Shown: piece by piece, positions 35,737 through 43,965 of the stretch
How positions within the stretch are numbered: position 1 is the first letter of the stretch
How the letters are laid out: each line of letters starts with the position of its first letter
DNA from: Pleurotus ostreatus/Saccharomyces cerevisiae fusant
Lineage: Eukaryota > Opisthokonta
DNA length: 64,000 bases
Assembly: GCA_024196135.1 (NCBI GenBank)
Contig: JAMQCK010000023.1
Location: 1 to 64,000 of the forward strand
Reading direction: 5' to 3'
The notes under the pieces: model-generated
Databases searched by the model: none
Told to the model about the DNA's origin: nothing
Seen by the model: the letters and a program-made list of their open reading frames with translations, nothing else
Translations under genes and position numbers: made by a program

Positions 35737-35940
35737 GATGGATGATTGGTGCGAAGAGAGTTCGGGGGGAAGATGGCGGTCAAAGTCAAAGTGGGAGAGC
35801 AGGTGATATCATCGCGCCTCTGGACAGGACAGATTCCCCGCGCGCGAGCTCCCCCGGAAGTGGAGCATCAGTAAGGCATCACCATAACTCCTAAAGTAGG
35901 TTACAAACCGCGGGAGCTCCTCCTGCCGTTCGTACTCTAT

Positions 35941-36642
35941 CTAGGCCGCCACCGCCATACTGTCCGGCCCAGCGTCCGGGCCCTTGGCGGCACCGCGGGC
36001 CTCCTCCTCCTCCCGCTCCCTGGCCTCCAGCTGCGCGCGCTCGACCTTCGCCTGCACCTCCGCCCAGGCGATGCCCATGTATACGGCCTGCATCATGCAT
36101 CCCCCCATTACCCCCAGGCCCATCGTCCGCTTCATTGTGTACCACGGCAGCCGATCTGGGTCAACTGGTCAGCGCACGCCACCCGCGTATGCACGCCGCT
36201 ACTCACACACCGCGCTGACCGCGGCTGACGTCCCCAACCCGGCCGCGATCGCCTTTACGTCCCCCCAACCGGCGCGCTCCACGAGCTCCTCGAGGAAGAC
36301 GTACGTGCCAGCGATCGCGCCGACCAGCGGTCCCGTGCGCCCGCCCTGGCTCAGCGCACCGAGGATCACCTTGTAGTTCTTCGTCTTGTGGTAGAAGTAC
36401 CATCCGCCCACTGTTCGTGGTGGCCTATGTGCATTTTCGGCCCTGTACTGCAGCGAGGCGTGGCGCGCGCCGCGCCGAATGCCAATGAGGGTGCCCAGAA
36501 CGGACGCGCCCAGGGGGACGATCCACAGGCGGTCGGGGAAGGGGAGGCGCACGCGCGCGTCCTCGATGGGGCGCGAGCTTAGCTCTGCCGTGTTCGGTGG
36601 AGGGGCTGTCGGTGCTGCATACGACGTCGACGCGTCTGCCAT
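35941..36642 (-). CDS. Small multi-pass membrane protein, Tim17/22-like pattern, function unknown
   Basis: Starts MADASTSYAAPTAPPPNT. A ~210-residue protein with hydrophobic, Gly-rich segments: LWIVPLGASVLGTLIGIRRG, VILGALSQGGRTGPLVGA, IAGTYVFLEELVERAG, AIAAGLGTSAAVSAV, TMKRTMGLGVMGGCMMQAV. The tail (VQAKVERAQLEAREREEEEA) is charged and helical. Gly-rich helices with short loops recall the Tim17/Tim22/Tim23 family, but I do not recognise a specific orthologue. One intron (about 36210-36150) interrupts the third segment. Mitochondrial inner-membrane location is a guess. Its start lies ~1.1 kb from the divergent Suc_Fer paralogue 2. Confidence 0.6.
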
Positions 36643-37741
36643 GAGCGCCTCTTGGGCGCCTGTTCAGTTTTGCGAGAGCGACGGTGAGCACCGCGTTTGA
36701 TCCGTACGCCGATTGCCCGACCCGTGCGCCGAGTGACCCGGAGCGGATCGGTGCGGCGGCCCGCGCTCTTCTGCGGCCCTGCCGAAGGGGGAACAATTGC
36801 AACACCATCGCGCTATCGATGGCCCTCTTCCCATCGTCAGCACCCTCTTACCCAGCGTCACCGACACCGCACTCAATCCCAGGTCCAGAGAAGGCGGTCC
36901 CTCTTCTCGACGGGACTCCGCCCATTGAACCCCAGCACGTCAACGTACACTCGACTCCAACGCTAGCTGTGGCGAATCTACACTGACGCGGGAGCTCGGC
37001 ATGCCTAGGGTGGCGAGCTGCGCGACTACGACCATCGACAGCATGGCGCCATAAGCTATACAAGAGCCAGCGACGTCGCTATCTAACCCTCTCAAGTTAT
37101 GGCCGTCATCGCGAATCCTCTGGATAGGATATTGAATTAGGTTGACTGTCTCTATACAAACAGGACTCTTCTTCTGTGGCTTTGGCCTTGCCAGTACCAC
37201 TAATACAGCAAGTTTTAAATTGTCGCCCTCGACCACGACGCCTTGCACAAGAACTGCCATAAACGAGACCGAATTCTAACTTCAACCCCGGATTCTGCCA
37301 CCTTTGCCTACTTTCTTCTGTCAAGCGCTCCTTCGGCGGTTTCGTATAAATGTATGCGCAAGTTCCTCCTGCTTACTCCCCAAAGGGCCTTCTCGCCTGC
37401 ACAACGTACACGCTCTGCAGCCATGCGCGGTGACACGCCGCCTCCCTGTCATCACCGTGATTACACACTCGTAATCTGATAAGATACCGCGCCCGCCGCC
37501 CATCCGCGTCAATCGAAGGAACGTCGCCGCTGGACGAAGGGGCTTCTTATATATACTGAGGCAATATGGCTGCCGTCGAGGACGTTGACTTTTCGCCAGC
37601 ACCAACTCGTTCTGTCGACTCGCATCCTGTCTTGCGCACCGCCGACGCGACGCCCCTCCGGACGCTACTGTGCCAGCATCCAACAGGGCTTCGCTGCTGC
37701 CTAATTTTTCCTTGCTCCCACCCGCGGCACCTTTACTTGCT
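36643..37741. other. 1.1 kb divergent intergenic region
   Basis: Promoter side of both the small membrane protein (-) and Suc_Fer paralogue 2 (+). An open plus-strand frame at 36684-36986 begins with GTG and has no recognisable product, so I do not call it. A strong TATA-like element lies at 37548-37555. An out-of-frame ATG at 37566 precedes the real start. Confidence 0.45.
37548..37555 (+). promoter_or_regulatory. TATA box candidate for Suc_Fer paralogue 2
   Basis: The plus strand reads TATATATA about 187 bp upstream of the ATG at 37742. One out-of-frame ATG at 37566 lies between them and could act as a translational brake if the transcript starts upstream of it. Confidence 0.4.
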
Positions 37742-39245
37742 ATGCTCTCCAGACTCCGCACCCTCCAATCTATCGTCCTATGGCAGAACACCGATGAGGA
37801 GAGTATTACTCGCGACCTCGAGGGCGCCGCTGTACCGGTTGCGACGGACCCGTGTCGGTCGTGCGCGGAGCCTTGTGAGGAAGGTCAGAATAGCTCCAAC
37901 CTCGGTTCGACGATAATAGAGGCTTGTGATGCAGATGGAGGCGAACGGAATGAGCTGACCGTCCCCATCAGGCCACGAGGAATACCCATACAAGTTCGAT
38001 GTGGACATGGAAACCCGCATGCTGGGGTCCGTGAGGCCATACCGACGTATGGCTATCATCTCCACCGGCAAATCCGACTGGGACTTCGAAGTAACCTGGA
38101 CGAAAGGCTCTCTCGCATCCTACCTCTCCGGCGTCAAGACGAAGTCTGTGCCGTGCGGGTCACTTTCCTCCTCCTCTTCTACCCCTTCCTCTTCTTCCCA
38201 CCCAGAGGCACCGCCCGTGAAACCCGTCACCGGCGTCTTCGCCTCGACCTCCTCTTCCTGGTTATCCATCCTGAACGGAAGTCACAGCACCTTGTCCGAC
38301 CCGACCTCTTCCCGTGGTAGTGATGGGTCCAGCCACGACATCACCCCCGAAACCGTCCTCGTCTTCCCCGACTACACCTTGGTTATGGGCGTGGGTAGGA
38401 CGCAGGCAGACGCGCAGGCGTTGTACGATTCAGCGCTAGCGCCGGAGGCGAGGCCGGGGAATACGCCGCCGGAGATGGGGACGTGGGTGATACCGTATGG
38501 GGTGGTGGTTCTGTTGTGTGAGTGACTGTGTATACTTCGTTTGCAATAGCATGACTACTAGACGGCTGAGAAGACAGGCGATGGAAGAGAGGAAGAACAG
38601 TCGCTGACGATACACATCGCAGGCTCGCACAAGCGGCGCGATAACCGATGCGCGATCGCGGCGAAGACGTTGGAGACGAGCTTTTGTCAGGTGCTGGCGA
38701 GCAGGGGGTGGCAGGCGGATACGAGGTTGGAGGATCCGACGGTGGAGATGGTGAGCTTTCTCTACTTGGTCGCCTTCTGTCTGGCTAGCTCGCGTTCGCC
38801 CTGTTGATTGAGTCTGACTTGATTGCCATAGGGCACCGACCCGCTTGAAGCCTTCAAGGGCACACCCGAGGAGAAGGAAGATCACATCAAGTCGCAGTTG
38901 AAGAGTTTACAGAACGAGAAACGCGCGCTGATCTTGAAGAACTCGCATATGGGCGGTCATAAATTTGCGGGGAATTGTATCGTGAGTAGCGTCGTATGCT
39001 CCGTCGACCTTTATGACCGCGCATTATGTGCAGCAATATCAAACGAAGGAGCCTAGGAGCTGACGCTAATGGACTTCCAGATATACACACCCGCTGGCTG
39101 GGGCGTCTGGTATGGGCGAGTGACACCACACGAGGTGGAAGCCATTGTGACGCAGACAATTGAGGGCGGAAAGATTCTCCCAAAGCTTCTGCGCGGTGGT
39201 GTGAATATCTCGAAGCCGGGATGCCAGTCGCTGAACGAGTGGTAA
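37742..39245 (+). CDS. Suc_Fer-like (Apd1/Aim32-type) iron-sulfur protein, paralogue 2
   Basis: Starts MLSRLRTLQSIVLWQNTDEE, with CRSCAEPC, HEEYPYKFDVDMETRMLGS, AIISTGKSDWDFEVTWTKG, LSILNGSHSTLSD, TVLVFPDYTLVMGVGRTQA, WVIPYGVVVLLCSH. The C-terminal part has KRRDNRCAIAAKTLETSF, EKRALILKNSHMGGHKFAGN, IYTPAGWGVWYGRVTPH and LLRGGVNISKPGCQSLNEW. It is the close paralogue of the minus-strand gene at 30587-31924; cysteine motifs, HxGGH and exon borders agree. A Ser-rich insertion (SLSSSSSTPSSSSHPE) takes the place of the His-rich loop. The cluster ligands known for Apd1/Aim32 (two Cys, two His) appear intact. Likely a cytosolic or mitochondrial redox protein; partner unknown. Confidence 0.88.
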
Positions 39246-39523
39246 GTAGGAGGTGGAGCGACGTATTGCAGGCATGGACAGCAAGGACGTTGCACAATAT
39301 CTTATAGCTACTAAAGTAATCCATGGTACTTAACTACCACTCCTTCGGCCTGAAAGGAACAAATCCTCGAACTCCCATTGGAACCTCAACTTAGTGGGTC
39401 CCAGTAGGCGTCCTCTCGGATTTGACCGAAGAGCTGACGGCCCGGCATCCCGCGCGTGCCGCCCGATCCGCGTCGAGGCGCCGCACGACGCGTCTCGGAG
39501 GCGGACCTGTCTTGCGATCGACC

Positions 39524-40966
39524 ATGATGTCTCTCCGCCTGGCGGAGTGCGCCCTTCGTCCCAGGCCGCCAATGCCCTCTCTTTTATCTGGCATCGCGAG
39601 AAGCAGCGCTAGTAGCACAAGCTCATTGAGCAGGACGATCCTGACGAATGTCAGCACCGTGCGCCGCACCTTCACCTCCCTCCCGCGCGGTGTAGCGCAG
39701 CTTGGGCTGCAATCATGGCGCAGGCCCGGCGCACCTATATATACGTCCTCTCCTTCCTCTCTCACTCAATCCTCTCCAATCCTCCGCCTCCTCCGTACGC
39801 AGCCCCGATTCTTCTCCAGCACGCCACCCTCCCTTTTCTCGCGAACGCCTCCCTCCGGCCTGCCTCGCTACACCCCCGGTGGACACAACTACCGCGGCGG
39901 CTCCCCTCGCAGCAATGGCTTCATTGACTGGGACCGCCTCAGTCCCGACAGGCTTATATGGGCAATTATCATCGGGAACGTCCTGATCTTTCTTACATGG
40001 CAGGTAGCGGCGACGAACTACGTGCGTGGTAGTCTCTCATCCTTGAGGCAGTGACTGAGAAAAGGGTATAGAGAAGCGGTGACCCGAGCCTGCTGGCGTC
40101 GATGTACAGGAACTGGACGGGCTCTTGGGAGAACCTGAAGGCGGGAAGAGTGTGCGTACATCCTTCACGTTACTTCCTCCACGCAGCTTGCTGCTCATTG
40201 CTCACATACTCTCATTGCCCATACATCCTCATCGCTGATATGAACTTCCTTCCACCAGATGGACCCTCGTCACGTCCGCATTCTCGCACTCTGAGATGGG
40301 CCATTTGTTCATGAACATGTTCACCTTCTATTTCATGGGCAGCGCTGTGGCGCAGATGCTGGGCCCGAAGCACTTCTTGACGCTCTACCTGTTTAGTGAG
40401 TTCCCCTCCAGATATCTTCTCCGAATTTCTTTGTTTTTTTTTCTTTATTACGGACCTCTTCTGACCCCATCCCTCCAGGCGCTGTCACCTCCTGCCTCGG
40501 CTCCATCGCCTGGGAATCCTACGTCGGTCGCAACAGTCGCGGCCTCGGTGCCAGCGGTACGTATAACACTAGTTTGAGTTCAACGAAACCTGGGGTTCAA
40601 GACCCCGTTCACTCATCCCTCATCCCCCAGGCGCCATCGACGCCGTCCTCGGCTTCCTCGCCTGCGCTGCCCCGCGCATGACCTTCATGATCTACGGCAT
40701 CATACCCGTCCCCGCCTGGCTCGCTGTCGGTGGATTCTTTGCGTACGACGTGTATGGGACGGCTATGGATAATGTGCGTTGGGTTTGTTGCTTACGCGGG
40801 GTTGACTTGGCTGACCATATCTTCCCCCTTCCTTGCTGCCTCAAACCCGCATATCATCTGATCTCTCAACGCTCTTCTCGTTCCTCAGCGCCCTGGAGTT
40901 GGCACAGCGGCGCACGTTACGGGTATATTAACCGGGATAGCGTGGTACTTGGTCCTGTTTGCGTAG
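39524..40966 (+). CDS. PCP1: Mitochondrial rhomboid intramembrane protease (Pcp1/Rbd1 type)
   Basis: Starts MMSLRLAECALRPRPPMPSL, followed by a long Arg/Ser-rich mitochondrial leader (VRRTFTSLPRG; RTQPRFFSST). Membrane segments: LIWAIIIGNVLIFLTW, WTLVTSAFSHSEMGHLFMNM-FTFYFMG, FLTLYLFSAVTSCLGSIAW. The catalytic serine lies in LGASGAIDAVLGF. Then TFMIYGIIPVPAWLAVG and the last helix GTAAHVTGILTGIAWYL with the catalytic histidine. Known members cleave proteins in the mitochondrial inner membrane (Mgm1 and Ccp1 in yeast). Six or seven exons. Start is the ATG pair at 39524 that begins the leader; frame is open further upstream without better support. Confidence 0.88.
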
Positions 40967-41365
40967 GTTATCATTCGGAACCTATAATCCACTACCGTGT
41001 ACGTAGTTGATCACTCAGAAACAACCTCCACTCATTCTCTCGAAAGAGATATGCCATACCGCAGCGCAAGCCATGATTTATCGCATGACAAGACTAGGTG
41101 CCCACCCTGGTTATTGCAAAGCACGAGCAACCCCAGCATCTGATTAGCCAGCGCTACGGCGCGACACGTTGGTGCAGACGACGCGACTATTTAGCTTCAC
41201 CAAGCATCGCAAGGCGCTGCCGTTGTCAGTTACTTACGGCATGAAGTTTACTGTCCTAGCGCCGACAATTCGGCAGTCGACGCAGAATTTTTCCCTGTTT
41301 CTTGCTTCCTTCAGTCATCATCCTACTTGCCCGACTGACGCAACCAACTGCCCTTTGTTTCTGCG
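40967..41365. other. Intergenic, 399 bp
   Basis: Between the rhomboid 3' end and family copy C, same strand. It should hold the promoter of copy C. Nothing else recognised. Confidence 0.45.
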
Positions 41366-43638
41366 ATGAACACCGAGTTTGCTTCTGCAATGGACACCGA
41401 CTTGGTTTCTGCAATGGACACTGACGACCTTCCGTCGGCTTTTGGACCTCTGTTGCCATACTACCCGCAATCCCATCCGCACCTGCCATTGGACACGGCA
41501 CTCTATCCCCAGGTGGTCAGGGACCGCAAGCGGTGGATAGAGGTGCACCGGTGATTGGCGGAGGTGAACAGGCGCTGGAAAGAAGCGCACCGGCGACTTC
41601 GTCGCTGTCAATAGCGCCCTGCAACGTTGCACGACCTGCAGCTGACGATGCAGGTGATCCTAAGCCTCAAGCACGTTCCGCCCTTGCTCCCACTTTAGCG
41701 AAAAGGTACGTCTATATGTTAATCACGGGCAGTCCATCCTGCTCTTGCTACCTCTCCTTTAACCACCTCTCCTTCTCTAACCACCTCTCCTTCTCTAATC
41801 ACCTTCCCTCAGCCGTCGCAAATATACTCGCGCAGACCGCGCCAAGATTCGCATCCTGCACAAGCACGGCAAGACCGTCGCAGAGATCGCTGCCCTTGTG
41901 GGCGCTCCGCCCGGCACGGTGCGGAGCATTGTCTCAAATCGGAGACGGAGTGTCGAGGACGACGTCGCGGAGGACTATGAATACGTGGAGGAGGAGTTTA
42001 GGGGGGAGTATCCGCAGACAGCGGTTGTGGAAATGTCGAATAAGGTATGCTGCTATAGTTCATCTGTTTGTGAAATTCACAGGCACCCCAGCATACCAAG
42101 AGCCCTGAAGCTGGTGCACAGGACGATCGCGAGGACTCTCCCTTGACGCCATTATCATCCCCGGAGCCGGAGGTCCCTTTGATGCTCGCTTTGCGCGCAA
42201 AGAAGCGAAAACGCCGGACGGAGGAAGTCACATCTCCTGCAGGCGATGCTGACTCGCAATCGAGGGCGCATCAGTCGGGAGGCGGCGAAAGGGAGGCAGC
42301 AGCGGTGACGGACCCTCGATCCATCGAGGGCGTCCGAGCTCCCAGCACTCAATGCTCTACCAGATCGTGGGTCTTGAGAAACGTCCGCGAGACGGACACA
42401 CCCGACTTCACCCACGACTTCCTCGCCAACCTCGACTTTGAGTTGTCTGCCTATCACCCGGCGCTCCTCGCCTGCGACCTCGGTCGTGCACAGGATGTGA
42501 TACCTCTGCGTGGCTGGCGGGCAGAGCGCCTGCACCTCGCGCTGGAGAAGGCCGTGCCGCAGCTCAGTGTAGCAGAGCGCACTGCTTTAGTGACAGGAAT
42601 CAAGGGTATCACGAAGGAGGGCACAATTGGGAAGAGCGTGGCTAGGGTGAGTTACTTGACGTCCTGCGAATGTCAAGACGAATACTCACTGGACATGTCC
42701 CGCTTTGTAGCAACGCATGGACGAGGTCGCTATAATTTGGACGACTCCGATTGACGGCTTTCTCGCGAGCTTTCCGATGGACCTATCCCCTTGCGCCGAG
42801 GCGCTCCGCAGAGCAGGAATTACTAGCCTTGGCCGGCTACTCGTCATTGCAGGCTGGTCCGACGCAGACTTGGACATCGTCCTGAATGAAGCCGGTCCTG
42901 ATTTGAAGGCAGTCCACCGCTTCGTGCTCCTCGACACATTGAGGCGCTTTGACTTTGGCGAGTCAATTGTCAACGTGCTCTGCCTTTTCATCCAGGTATA
43001 CCAGCCGCTGGCGCAACGAGCCGCTGCCCTTAACTTATGCGACCCGTCTTGCCGAGCAGCCATTGATCCGCACTTCTTTGCCGACCTCGACCACGATCTG
43101 TCCTCACGCGCGCGGAGGCTGGCAGAGCTGGGGATCACCACCGTTGCAGACGTGGCTGCTCTGCGGGTGTGGGAGGCTGGCGACTTGCATTGTATGCTGA
43201 AGGAGATCATGCCAGAGCTTACAATCGTCAAGCGCTTCGTCCTCGTCCGGGGCATTCAAGAGGGAAAGGCCGAAGACGTACCGCAGCGAGGACCTTTACG
43301 GGTGCGTGCATGGTCTGACTCGCTCTACGGGCATCTGCTCGCTTTGGGTTTCGCTCAACAACGCGCTGCAGCTCGCTCTGGACAAGCAACCCCACCTCTG
43401 GCAACGACCGGCTGCCCAGCTTCTCGCGAAGCTGGATCACGATCTGTCGGAGTACCTTCCTGCATTGACGCAGGCGGGTATGGGCTTCCTCGGCGGGCTC
43501 ATAGCCCTTGGTTACTGGAGCGACGACGACCTGCTTGCCTTGCTGAAGGAGGCCGTCCCTGGTATGGGTGTTCTCAGACAGATGATACTCATTTGGGGCT
43601 TGCGGGATGAGGGAGAGAGACTGCTCAGCGTGGCTTGA
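41366..43638 (+). CDS. Unknown HTH plus four SAM-like modules, family copy C
   Basis: First exon MNTEFASAMDTDLVSAMDTD is short and acidic. Its junction to the next coding segment (41533-41705) is unresolved because the frames differ. The HTH exon (41813-42044) has SRRKYTRADRAKIRILHKHG and TVAEIAALVGAPPGTVRSIV, followed by VEDDVAEDYEYVEEEFRGEY. The linker contains a basic patch (AKKRKRR). Modules: D1 (FLANLDFELSAYHPAL/CDLGRAQDVIPLRGW); D2 and D3 in one exon 42711-43301 (RMDEVAIIWTTPIDGFL, SLGRLLVIAGWSDADL; FADLDHDLSSRARRL, GDLHCMLKEIMPELT); D4 43372-43638 (PHLWQRPAAQLLAKLDHDLS, GLIALGYWSDDDL). All junctions between modules are phase 0. About 590 residues. Next to copy D, same strand. Confidence 0.8.
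41750..41812 (+). repeat. 18-bp tandem repeat inside an intron of copy C
   Basis: AACCACCTCTCCTTCTCT occurs twice in perfect tandem (41761-41796), with degenerate partial copies on both sides. It forms most of the polypyrimidine tract before the acceptor at 41812, so unit number could affect intron length and splicing. Confidence 0.75.
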
Positions 43639-43965
43639 TGGGAATGCTCAGCGCTTATCCTCTGGCGCGCATCGTGGCGCTCACACGTTGTCTCCGCATT
43701 GAAACAAGCTCGACCCCCAAGAAAGGAATTAAATTGCCGTCCAGGACCACATGGAGACCATCTCGACATCGAAGGTCTTCGGTCTCCGTGCATATCAGGA
43801 CGCTGTCAGTTAGCTTCGATTCCTTTTCTATAGACAGGCTAAAATTCAATGTCAGGGCGCGCATGCCTCGAGGATCCACAGAAGTTTGGCGCAGATATGG
43901 CGGTCAGCCGACGAGGATGACGGAAACTGGACCCCAGCGCCGTCGCCGTCTTTCCTCTTGCTCCC
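43639..43965. other. Spacer between copies C and D, 327 bp
   Basis: Head-to-tail spacer between two paralogues. It should contain the end of copy C and the promoter of copy D. No other feature seen. Confidence 0.45.

Noticed and set aside
36684..36986. 100-codon plus-strand frame between the membrane protein and Suc_Fer paralogue 2
   Set aside because: Begins at GTG, composition is low-information Pro/Ser, no family pattern and it sits in a promoter region.
40570..40625. tRNA-like TTCAAGA arm (GGGGTTCAAGACCCC)
   Set aside because: No A box, no acceptor stem or anticodon arm at the right distance, and it lies inside an intron of the rhomboid gene.
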